Assembly (NCBI GenBank): GCA_033964015.1
Contig: CM066915.1
Span: 12,423,573-12,487,572, forward strand
Direction of reading: 5' to 3'
DNA length: 64,000 bases
DNA from: Scolanthus callimorphus
Lineage: Eukaryota; Cnidaria; Anthozoa; Actiniaria; Edwardsiidae
The translations under genes were made by a program, and so were the position numbers. Under the pieces are notes generated by a model. It did no database searches. It was not told the origin of the DNA and saw nothing but the letters and a program-made list of their open reading frames with translations. Position 1 is the first letter of the stretch, and every line of letters begins with the position of its first letter. Shown piece by piece: positions 1 through 9,324 of this stretch.

Positions 1-179
1 CACGTGAACTAAAACTGGTTTTCGCAGGAAATTCATCGGTTAGTAAAACAGTTTGAGTACTTCTTTCTATCTATACTTTATAGAAATCGATAAACTAGAA
101 ATATGATGTATTATTATACAACTGTGACTTCATTTTACCATATAAGGTCAAAATTGAGTGCATATATATAGAGGATATT

Positions 180-311
180 ACACGGTGGCGCGAAGATATG
201 AGTTTTATTTTCGAGTGGCAAGAACAATATTTTACGAATGAGCGCAGCGAATGAGTAAAATATTGTTTTTGACACGAGAAAATAAAACTCATATCTTCAA
301 GCCACCGTGTA
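180..311. repeat. Long hairpin (miniature inverted-repeat element core)
   Basis: The two halves are inverted copies: the left arm begins ACACGGTGGC and continues with GAAGATATGAGTTTTATTTT, and the right arm is its reverse complement, ending GCCACCGTGT. The short centre holds a smaller inverted repeat around ACAATATTTTAC. It is non-coding. It resembles a fold-back miniature transposon; no target duplication was identified. The flanks to about 490 also contain an inverted pair (TTATTATATAGACA near 330 and its complement near 485). Confidence 0.6.
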
Positions 312-486
312 ATTTTCTTTTTATTATATAGACAAACCAGAAAAAAATATTCCAAATTGATTTCCAAGCACTTTTGTTTTGACCGATATACTCACTAGTG
401 AGGATATGGAAAATATGTCACTGAGGACCCGGATGTAGCTTCGTATGAGATCTACGAGTGGCGTATTTCTCAGTAAAACACTCGTG

Positions 487-700
487 TCTATATAATAAGG
501 AGCCGTATTACATGGCAAAAGCCGTATTACACCGGTTGAAAGCCGTATTACACTGTAGGAACCGGTTACGAAAAATGCTCGGAAAAATGCGTCCGCAACT
601 CGTAAAATATCCGCCCGTATTACATGAAAAAACATCTAATGAGATATATTTATTTATATACCACGTTTCAAAGTACACAACTTTTTAGTAGCGGCGGAGC
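487..700. repeat. GCCGTATTAC short repeats
   Basis: GCCGTATTAC or CCCGTATTAC recurs several times between about 500 and 625. No gene is supported. The stretch ends at a GGCGGAGCCC... motif that begins the satellite family seen again near 43770. Confidence 0.4.
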
Positions 701-1720
701 CCTAAAGCTACGCGCGCCAGCGGATGCTTCATACTTAAGAGAACTGTATTGATCTGATTTTTGAACGCGCGTGCAGTGTCCGTCCGACGTCCCTGCACCA
801 CCACAGGGTTCCCATCAAGAAAGAACAAAAAATTGAATATCTCGAGAACGGAACATCGCTAGGTTACCAAACTTGGGTTCACTTATGTTAGAGACAAGGG
901 GGGTGCACCACCAAGGTCACGTGGCATGACGTCATCAATGGCGTCAGAAAAAAAACTAGAAAAGTCAATATCTCGAGAAGGCAACATCGCTAGGCGACCA
1001 AACGTGGGTAGAGTTTTCTTGTGAAGGAAAGGGGATGCACTAGTGGTCTGACGTCATCAAAACTAGGAAAGTCAATATCTCGAAAAGGCAACATCGCTAA
1101 GTGATCGAACTTGGGTTAAGTTATCTTGGAGGCAAGGAGGATGCACCACTAAGATCACGTGGCATGACGTCGTCGTTGACGTCATCATAACATGTACCTC
1201 GATGACAGTAGGAGTGTTGATTCGAGCTCCGCTTTTAGGCAGTGCCTAAATCTGTATATGATCTTAGGAAGAGATGAACCGCAGACAGCCAAACTTGGGG
1301 AAAGTTGTCTTAGTGGCAAGGAGGGTGCAACTGCTTAGTCCCGTGACAACTGCGTGGTCACGTGATCGATGACGTCATCAAACGAGAAACGGTATATATC
1401 TTGGGAAGGGATGAACTTCAGAGAACCAAACTTGGGTGAAGTTGTCTAAGTGGCAAGGGGGTGCGAAGGCGTGGTCACGTGGTATGACATCCATGACGTC
1501 ATCAAACGAGAAAAGTATATATCTTGGGAAGGGATGAACCTCAGAGAACCAAACTTGGGAGAAAATATCTAAGTGGCAAGGGGGGTGCAAGTGTTTGGTC
1601 ACATGGTATGACGGTGACAGGCTATATACAATGGCAACCTATTGTCTCCTTAACAAAGAAAAATATAGTGTAACCGGGTGCTCCGCTTTTAGTCATTGGC
1701 TAAATCTATATATTATCTTA
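700..1720. repeat. Satellite of ~110-bp units rich in CRE-type palindromes
   Basis: Diverged tandem units share ATATCTCG, an AACATCGCTA or GAACCAAACTTGGG block, GGTCACGTGG and TGACGTCATC. The array ends with a block like CTCCGCTTTTAG..GGCTAAATCTATATATTA (about 1223-1250 and 1681-1715), which also ends copies near 44880 and 50460. It is the same family as 43765-44885. No coding potential is supported; short open frames across the repeats are by-products of the periodicity. Confidence 0.7.
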
Positions 1721-1895
1721 TTGGTAGAGAGTGTATCACGTGAACGTGAATAAATTTGACTGTTTCCCTGGTTCACTTTTCCTAGTATCTTATTGGTCGA
1801 GAGTGCATCACGTGAACGTGAAGAAATTCGACTGTTTCCAGTCAACAACGGGGAGGGCAACCGTATGTTTTATTGACTGGCAATAACAAAATCGC
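1720..1895. repeat. Short tandem duplication
   Basis: ATCTTATTGGT-GAGAGTG-ATCACGTGAACGTGAA is present twice (near 1716 and 1791), giving a unit of about 75 bp. Each unit carries CACGTGAACGTG. No gene is seen. Confidence 0.5.
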
Positions 1896-2329
1896 GAGGA
1901 GGAGGAGGAGGAGGAGGAGGAGGAGGAGGAGGAGGAGGAGGAGGAGGAGGAGGAGGAGGAGGAGGAGGAGGAGGAGGAGGAGGAGGAGGAGGAGGAGGAG
2001 GAGGAGGAGGAGGAGGAGGAGGAGGAGGAGGAGGAGGAGGAGGAGGAGGAGGAGGAGGAGGAGGAGGAGGAGGAGGAGGAGGAGGAGGAGGAGGAGGAGG
2101 AGGAGGAGGAGGAGGAGGAGGAGGAGGAGGAGGAGGAGGAGGAGGAGGAGGAGGAGGAGGAGGAGGAGGAGGAGGAGGAGGAGGAGGAGGAGGAGGAGGA
2201 GGAGGAGGAGGAGGAGGAGGAGGAGGAGGAGGAGGAGGAGGAGGAGGAGGAGGAGGAGGAGGAGGAGGAGGAGGAGGAGGAGGAGGAGGAGGAGGAGGAG
2301 GAGGAGGAGGAGGAGGAGGAGGAGGAGGA
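1896..2329. repeat. Pure (GGA)n microsatellite, ~434 bp
   Basis: About 145 GGA triplets run without a visible interruption. The tract creates open frames of poly-Arg (plus) and poly-Pro (minus) that should not be read as proteins. It is a purine/pyrimidine tract able to form unusual DNA structures, and its exact length may be an assembly product. Confidence 0.97.
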
Positions 2330-2516
2330 CGTTTCTTTGTATCGTTTCCCAAAATATCTGTTCCTGATTTTCGAAGGTCTTTTAAATCACGAAAACAAGT
2401 GATTTCTTCCGAGAAATGCCAGTCTGGAAAGGAGACCGTAAATGCACTTTTCATGATATTTTCAGTGGCTTCGATTGCAATGAGATCGCACAATACAGTC
2501 AAATTTTAGTAGAAAA

Positions 2517-2572
2517 GGAACACGGCTAAAGGGAACAAGGTAGATGGGAACATTTGTTCCTAAGTATGTTCT
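2517..2572. repeat. Left GGAAC motif cluster
   Basis: Three GGAAC motifs and one GTTCC lie in about 55 bp (aaaGGAACac, agGGAACaa, tgGGAACattTGTTCCt). The same motif fills 11454-12466 on the other side of the three-gene block, which is why this point is proposed as the left limit of the element. Confidence 0.5.
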
Positions 2573-2636
2573 CCAATGCAAGGTCTACTCTGACATATTC
2601 GGGATACCTGTGGTCAACTGAGCTGAATTCTCAATA

Positions 2637-4160
2637 AACAAACAGTGGGTTTGACTGATATAGCGTGTATGATACTTCCAGTAACTATGGTCTGTTTTAT
2701 AATATTATATTATAAGACAGACCATAGATACTGGAAGTTTCATACACGCTTTATCAGTCAAATCAGTCATATCAGTGTTTATTGAGAGAAATATTTTCAC
2801 CTTCAAAATTCATTAAAGAACTTTATCAAACACTGATCTGACTGATTTGACTTATATAGCGTGTATGACACTTACAGTAATTATGATCTGTTTTTAATCA
2901 ATTATACTGTAAGTATCATACACGCTATACCAGTCAAATCAGTCATATCAGTGTTTATTGAAAGAGATATATATTTTCACCTTAAAATTGTTTAAAGAAT
3001 TTTATGAAACACTGATATGACTGATTTGACTGATATAGCGTGTATGATACTTACAGTAACTATGATCTGTTGTTAATCAATTATACTATAATAAATTATA
3101 ATTATTAATATAATTATTAAATTAAATTAATTCATGAATTACTAATGAAAATTAATAATTATAATTTATTATACTATAATTGATTAACAACAGATCATAG
3201 ATACTGTAAGTATCATACACGCTATATCAGTCAAATCAGTCATATCAGTGTTTATTGAAAGAGATATATATTTTCACCTTAAAACTCTTTAAATAATTTT
3301 ATCAAACACTGATATGACTGATTTGACTGATATAGCGTGTATGATACTTACAGTATAATTGATTAAAAACAGATCATAATTACTGTAAGTATCATACACG
3401 CTATATCAGTCAAATCAGTCATATCAGTGTTTATGAAAGAGATATATATTTTCACCTTAAAATTGTTTAAAGAATTTTATCAAACACTGATATGACTGAT
3501 TTGACTGATATAGCGTGTATGATACTTACAGTAACTATGATCTGTTGTTAATGAATTATACTATAATAAATTATAATTATTAATATAATTATTAAATTAA
3601 ATTAATTCATGAATTACTAATGAAAATTAATCAGTATAATTTATTATAGTATAATTGATTAACAACAGATCATAGATACTGTAAGTATCATACACGCTAT
3701 ATCAGTCAAATCAGTCATATCAGTGTTTGATAAAATTCTTTAAAGAGTTTTAAGGTGAAAATATATATCTCTTTCAATAAACACTGATATGACTGATTTG
3801 ACTGATATAGCGTGTATGATACTTACAGTAATTATGATCTGTTTTTAATCAATTATACTGTAAGTATCATACACGCTATATCAGTCAAATCAGTCATATC
3901 AGTGTTTATTGAAAGAGATATATATTTTCACCTTAAAACTCTTTAAAGAATGTTATCAAACACTGATATGATTGATTTGACTGATATAGCGTGTATGATA
4001 CTTACAGTTATTATGATCTGTTTTTAATCAATTATACTGTAAGTATCATACACGCTATATCAGTCAAATCAGTTATATCAGTCTTTGATTATGAAATATT
4101 CCATACATACCATAGCTGCTGAAAGTATCATACACGCTAAATCAGTCAAACCCACTGTTT
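2637..4160. repeat. Array of seven palindromes with iteron-like arms
   Basis: Seven hairpin units lie at about 2637-2785, 2829-2954, 3006-3252, 3306-3433, 3485-3728, 3780-3905 and 3957-4083, followed by a half unit to 4160. Each arm reads, in order, three 9-bp direct repeats of the form GACTGATWT, then AGCGTGTATGATACTTAC and AGTA; the other arm is the reverse complement. Two units (3006, 3485) have a long AT-only centre. The units are separated by ~50-bp spacers (GAAAGAGATATATATTTTCA...), one of which (3729-3780) is inverted. The outermost arms share AACAGTGGGTTTGACTGAT. Inference: a replication-origin or recombinase site array. Alternative: nested miniature transposons. Confidence 0.8.
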
Positions 4161-4540
4161 GATTAAAATCATTCAAGAATCGTGTCTGTACGATGACAAT
4201 GCATTTGTCTCAACAAACAGTGGTTTTGACGGGTATAACGTGGATGGGCTGATCACCATGGTTACCATGGGCTGATTTAATATTAATGATATTATGATTA
4301 TAAAACAGACCATTACAACTGGAAATATCATGCGCCCTATAGAGTGAAAAAGTCGTTCAAGAATGAAGTCTAGAAAACGCCAATAATTTCTATCAAGAGC
4401 AGTTTCTTGATTTTAAGCTGATTTGGCAAAATGGAAATAGCAAACTAAATGACATTTCAATTGATCAGAATGCGTATTTGCATGTAAACTCTGGCAGCGG
4501 CCTTTCTAGGAATCTCAAGCTTTTGTCAAATTAAGGTAAC
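4160..4540. other. Spacer with a decayed palindrome unit
   Basis: A degenerate copy of the palindrome arm is visible (AACAGTGG..TTTGACGGGTATAACGTG near 4215, and CAGACCATTACAACTGGAAATATCATGCGCCC near 4305 in parts). The remainder is unrecognised AT-rich DNA without a supported gene. Confidence 0.4.
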
Positions 4541-5020
4541 CGATTTGACAAGAAATTCATTAGGAAGGAATGCCGAGTCATTTGTTTCTCATTCACTTCC
4601 TCGCAAAACATACCAGTTCATCAAATATTTCAAAGCTGTACACGTCAACTGCTTGCTTATACAGTTGAACTGAATGAACACGTGAACAGCTTGTGTAAAG
4701 AATCGGCATTAACGAGATTCGTTTTGGAAGGAAAGCCGCACGGCACCTTAACATGTTCAATTACATCACCACTTCTCGCAAAACATCAACTTGTTTTAAG
4801 AGCAACAATTGAACAATGATTCTCTAGATGTACACGTGAACGGTGTGTATAAAGAGTTGACATTGGCAAGATTTTTTTTGGAAAGGAATGCCCAAGCATG
4901 GCACCTTAATTAGTTCAGTTACATCACCACTTCTCACTTAACGTCAACTAGTTCATCAATATCTTTGAAATGGAACAATTGAGCATGTTTCCCTAGATGC
5001 AAAAGTGAAATACTTGCATA
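4540..5020 (+). promoter_or_regulatory. Diverged ~165-bp tandem repeats upstream of the helicase gene
   Basis: Three diverged units share TTGG-AAGGAA-GCC, GGCACCTTAA, TTACATCACCACTTCTC, a CATCAACT block, and ACACGTGAAC followed by GTGTATAAAG. They end just before the TATA-like box, so they may be promoter or replication-control repeats. The role is inferred from position only. Confidence 0.5.
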
Positions 5021-5034
5021 TATTATTTGAAGTG

Positions 5035-5042
5035 TATATAAG
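5035..5042 (+). promoter_or_regulatory. TATA-like box of the helicase gene
   Basis: TATATAAG stands about 55 bp before a good splice donor (GTGAGT at 5097) and 158 bp before the proposed start codon. It would place transcription start near 5065 and give a short non-coding first exon. Confidence 0.55.
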
Positions 5043-5096
5043 TGCCAGTGCCAAACCGGTCCTATCTCTTCCAGTACACGGCGCTGAAAAGTGAAG

Positions 5097-5192
5097 GTGA
5101 GTGCTTTGCCATTTGGAAATTATAACCCGATATTTGTTGTCTAAAACGCTCTGTCCAAGATTTTTCTAACATGATACTTTGCTATTTATCAG
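5097..5192 (+). other. 5' leader intron of the helicase gene
   Basis: The donor is GTGAGT at 5097 and the acceptor TTTATCAG ends at 5192, directly against the ATG at 5193. The upstream AAAGTGAAG is a plausible exon end. Predicted from splice consensus only. Confidence 0.5.
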
Positions 5193-8100
5193 ATGTACGG
5201 ACGAAATAGACCGAATCCCCAACTGAACAGTTCCGTGATTCGAGCAGAAATTCAAGCCAACATTATACCGGTTGTGGAGAAGAGGTGTACGATCATCGGT
5301 GTGAAATGTATTTGGAGACTTCAGGGTGGGAAGCAAGGAATTATCCAAGCTTGGCATGACATTGTGGCGAAGAGAATGAATGCGACAGTACTGTGGCGCG
5401 TGTAAACGGCGTCTGTTTTTTCGTTTCATCCATTTCCACATATGAACCAAAGTCGTCAAGTCGCAAAAATGACGAAAAGGAAGGCGAAGTCGAAGATTCA
5501 AGCGAGAAAGAAGATGCAACTCAATCATTCTCTGTCCCGAGTTCCCAGAAGTCACAGCACGCCAAAGAGGCTTCTGAAAAAAAGCGATATCCAGCAATCA
5601 CCTATTGGATTGCGATTGAATCAGTGAATGGGGCACCAGTTTCGCCGTCAGTAGTACAATCTGCTCTACTTAAGTGCAATGTCGAAGTAAATCCCACTAG
5701 GGCATGCCCCAGAAACAAGGCCAAGCATTCTTCAGAGCTGTTAAACAAAATCTGCCAAGCGATGAAAGATCATAAGAACTCGTATATGGCCGACTTATTA
5801 GAGGAATCATACTCACATTGTTATCAAGAGTTGTGTGACGAATTGACGCACGGCGGAATGAACATCACAAAGAGGATTATAAGGTGTCCAGACAAAGTTG
5901 TACGGATGACTGTCATAAAGCCCGAGTACATTGGATTACTTCAAGCCAGTCTAAAGAAATTGAAAGACAAGGGACTTCAAATTGACGTATTTCTGGCCAT
6001 GGAACGTGATTCTCAAGCACTAGGATCTGGCGATAAAGAGAATATTGCTGCACAGCCCATGCTAGGTAGCGAGATTCTGGTCCTATGCAACGATGTGGAG
6101 AGATTTCTCAGAACTCTGAACTTCGCCGTCAACAAGGGAGACGTTTATCGACTCCAAGAAGGGGCATCATACACGTACCAGCGCGCATGCTCCATCGAAG
6201 AGTTCTTACACAGCCTCCTAGGGAACAAACAGTTTAAAGATCGACTCTTGAAGAATATGTCAAAGCTGCTGACTGTACTGAAGCACCCCGACTCGCAGGC
6301 GATACAGCAATTTACGATTGATCACGATCTAGTCGAAGTAAAGAACCACTGGTTTTGGTCTTTCAAGGCGAAAAGTTTTCTTCATGGTGTGATAAATCGT
6401 CACGACGTGGGAAAGGTATCCACAAGAGCATTTGTCCCTTATGATCACGAAATCGAGGAAGGTCCAAAGTACTTCAGAGAAATAATAGAAAACAGTTTGG
6501 ACGAGCAAGAGGCAGCCGAGCTATGCAAGGATTTCCTCAACTTATTCATACTGAACAAGCGCGACCACAAGGATAAGATCCCTTGCCTTATTGGTCCATC
6601 AAACAGTGGCAAGACGTCCGTGCTTCTCGCTACTACCAAGATCATAGATCAGACGAGAGTGGCAAAAATCGTGAAGCAGCGCCAGTTCAACAAAGCTCTA
6701 ATCGACGAAAGCACGCAACTAATTAACCTTGATGAAGCGACAGTGTCGTTGATGGATCTGGATGATTGGAAGGTGTTATTACAGGGAGGTTTATCAGCAC
6801 ACGACACAAAGTACAAGACGGCAAAGCCCTTCATCAGTCGTGCACCCATATTCATAACAGCACAAAAAGAGCTCAACTTTGGCGAGGATGTGGACAATCA
6901 AGCCATGAACAACAGGTAATTACTCTATTTTATCATAGTCCCTTGCGTCTATTTCCACTATCAATCTTAAAAGTAGGTTATTCTCAACTTTGGTCGATTG
7001 CTAATCTGAAATTGGCTGGTGAATCAGAGACCACTTTTGGAAAATCGTAGACGATTAGTGGCTTAAAGTTGTCGTTCCATTTTCTAGGTTGAAGAAATAC
7101 TACTTTAAGGCGCTTCCAAACGTGTCGAGTAAAGCTGCACGTTGGATTAGAGAACACCCTATGCATTGCATCGTATGGGCAACGAGCATGGCACGAAGAT
7201 GTGCTGATTCTGAAGATGATGAACGTGACGTGAGCTACGGGCAGCGAGGATTGACGACCTCAGAACTTCGGAATATCTTCGAGCATACACTGGATCACGG
7301 TCAAGGGAACGAAGGACGCCAAGAATCATCTGATGACGAGGGGGACCAAGAAGGTATGTTTTTTAATAGTTTTTTTTTCAGCATTGGATTGAGTGAAATA
7401 GAACATCTGAAGTAGTTTGCTGTGACTTGAAGGGTAAAAAGACACCTAATAATTTGAGAACTTGTATCGAGCTGTTTTGCTTACTCCATTCTAGACGATC
7501 TAAACGAAGAGGAGGAAGAGGAGTCCGAAGAAGAGGAGCCCGAAGAAGACGCCGACGACGTTTTGGTCGACACACAACTCACTGATCGCGTAGACGCTCT
7601 CGAGAGAGCAAAATCAAAAAGCCTATCAGAGCTGGACTTTGGGAAAGCGAGAATGATAGAGGCCATGGCAAGCTGTGCTCAGGAAACAGTAGACGAGGTG
7701 AGGCAATCTGTGAGACAAATGCATGCGGGGCAACGCGAGAGAAGGCGACGTTACCTGATTGAACTCGGCGTGGATCAAGATTTAGTGACAGATTTCCTAC
7801 CATCTAACCCAATCGAAGAACTCCCTTCCCAGCTTGAACGGGCTGCTTCGGAATGCCAAAGACAGCGAGATGAAGGAAAGCGGGAAAATGAAGCGAAGGA
7901 GGCCAAGGAAAAGGCGGACAGTTATTTCAAGATCCCTTGGGTGATTGGAAAAGAGAGGGAGTTGCGAGAACTTCAGAAACAAGAGCACGAGTGTCCCGTT
8001 CACGACGTCAAGCAGGCCCTTCGATACAGGATGGAAGTGGCGTCCGAGTCTCTTCGCCTGCGCTTTAATGAAGAGAACATACCAGGCTTGAAGAAGTACG

Positions 8101-8668
8101 TTCTACAAGAGCGAAAGAAAATAGCACTTGCGATGAAATGGGTGAGCGAAGATCAAGTGGAAGAGATCATAAGCCCGTGGGATCCCTTGCCGTATCCCCC
8201 CGGACGTCAGGGTGGTGAAAGCGACGGCGAGAAAGAAAGCGACGAGGACGAAGGCGATCTACATCAGCCACCGATGATGAGCCGCGAGAAAGAAATAGGT
8301 GAGTCCCGTTAAGGTTATGCCAACATTTTCTCGATTTCTTAAACTTTGCATAGAAAAGACCATGTGTTAAACTGTTATAATCCGTTGTTTGATTATCAGA
8401 ACTACCGGAGTCACTTGTGTCAAGTGGATTTGCTGAAGGAGACATAGTGGAAACGCCTCCAAGTCAGTCCATTTTGACAGCGGAAGGTCTACTGCGCGAG
8501 TCACCTAGCAGAAAAAGAGGGGCGCCGTTCGAGGATTACACGTCGTCGCAGGCGTGGGGCGGGATCAAAGTCCGATCCCAACCCGTTAAGACGAAGAAAG
8601 CAAGGCCTTCCAGCAAGCTGCCTCGGGGTCAAACGCAAATCGGAAATTTTTTCAATAAAGCAATGTAA
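5193..8668 (+). CDS. SF3 helicase (replication initiator-like) with C-terminal PIP box; spliced
   Basis: The proposed exons are 5193-5399, 5453-6915, 7088-7353, 7495-8298 and 8400-8668, giving about 1002 codons with phases that agree across all junctions. The SF3 ATPase core is clear: Walker A GPSNSGKT (6593-6616, residues ~450-457), Walker B LINLDEA (Asp/Glu at residues ~496-497), motif B' GGLSAHDTKYKT, sensor APIFITAQ, and a conserved NNR spanning the 6915/7088 junction. SF3 helicases unwind origins for small DNA viruses and elements. An acidic run (~635-670) and a charged helical stretch (~760-790) follow. The last residues contain QTQIGNFF, a full PIP box (Q-x-x-I-x-x-F-F, 8630-8653) expected to bind PCNA. 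The N-terminal half is unrecognised; no HUH nuclease motif is seen. The 53-nt intron (5400-5452) is short and least certain; the other three introns are well supported. Confidence 0.88.
8654..8659 (+). terminator. Poly(A) signal overlapping the helicase gene end
   Basis: AATAAA lies inside the last codons, seven bases before the stop at 8666. A second, variant signal ATTAAA lies at 8749-8754. Confidence 0.5.
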
Positions 8669-8769
8669 ACTGAAAAGTGGCTATAACGAATCGAGAGTGT
8701 TGTAAAACGAAATGTTGTTAAAACGAATTTAAGTAAATTGAGCAGAGCATTAAATACGCGTGAAAATAT

Positions 8770-8775
8770 TTTATT
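8770..8775 (-). terminator. Poly(A) signal of the minus-strand genes
   Basis: TTTATT on the plus strand reads AATAAA on the minus strand, about 70 bp after the cyclin stop codon. The convergent genes thus end within about 110 bp of each other. Confidence 0.55.
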
Positions 8776-8843
8776 GAGCTTTTCTCACAATGAGCACTGA
8801 GCTATTATTAAAGTCCTATCATGTCGTAATATTCCAGGGGCCT

Positions 8844-9170
8844 TCAATTCACTGATTCCAGTACTTTAAGCTCCTCCTCTATGATATCTGTTTTTGGCAC
8901 CGGTGTAGAAACCATGTCCATAAATAAGGAGGTTCTTTCGATATCACTGTTTTCCAGTTTGATGGCAATGAACAGACACGCCAAGATCAGCTCCCTTAGA
9001 GTAGACTTTTTTCGGTTTCTTGTCCGGTTTAAATGGCGCCAGAGCAAACTTTCCGCCAAAATGGCCGTTGATGTTGGAAAGCTGGAAACGCAAACTCCAC
9101 GTATAAACTCTCCAGCAAATTTGATATCTCGTAGCGACAACTCGGGATGCTTATCAATAACAGCGTCCAT
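8844..9170 (-). CDS. Small single-box cyclin homologue (108 aa)
   Basis: The protein matches the N-terminal cyclin box in layout: an early helix with EFIRGVCVSS, a helix with ILAESLLWRHLNRT, then the hallmark LILACLFIAIKLEN (residues 61-74), where Lys71 and Glu73 stand for the conserved K..E that cyclins use to contact a cyclin-dependent kinase. It ends EEELKVLESVN, where the first cyclin fold normally ends, so there is no second box and no destruction box. Expected role: bind and activate a host CDK to favour S phase; this is inference. It starts at an ATG 154 bp downstream of the recombinase stop on the same strand and has its own promoter motifs. An additional upstream exon cannot be excluded. 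I recognise the fold from the sequence pattern, not from an alignment. Confidence 0.72.
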   Translation of the reverse strand: MDAVIDKHPELSLRDIKFAGEFIRGVCVSSFPTSTAILAESLLWRHLNRTRNRKKSTLRELILACLFIAIKLENSDIERTSLFMDMVSTPVPKTDIIEEELKVLESVN

Positions 9171-9273
9171 CTGAGCTCCTCGGCGTTCAACAGCAAATGA
9201 GGCCTAACACGCAAAATGTTACAGCTCTAATAGTTTCGCGCTGACTACCGGCATGCAAAGGGTTAGCAGCGTC

Positions 9274-9296
9274 CCAATAAGGGAAAGGGCGCCAAA
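9274..9296 (-). promoter_or_regulatory. E2F-like site and CCAAT box before the cyclin gene
   Basis: Minus strand TTTGGCGC (plus 9289-9296) matches the E2F consensus TTTSSCGC, and ATTGG (plus 9274-9278) is an inverted CCAAT box. Both lie 104-126 bp upstream of the cyclin ATG. This pairing is typical of S-phase genes; function is inferred. Confidence 0.5.
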
Positions 9297-9324
9297 ATAA
9301 GCTTTAATAAATTCCAACTCTACA

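Noticed and set aside
1870..2502. Long open frames of poly-Pro/poly-Arg
   Set aside because: They are produced by the (GGA)n tract. The short minus-strand part before it (2502-2335) is open but has no recognised domain, so I did not call a gene.
5166..5597. Minus-strand open frame opposite the helicase start
   Set aside because: It overlaps the well-supported helicase exons and has no domain; a shadow frame.
5193..8668. Parvovirus NS1-like endogenous viral gene
   Set aside because: The SF3 core fits, but I see no HUH nuclease motif in the N-terminal half and the gene has introns and a recombinase partner. A parvoviral origin is not supported.
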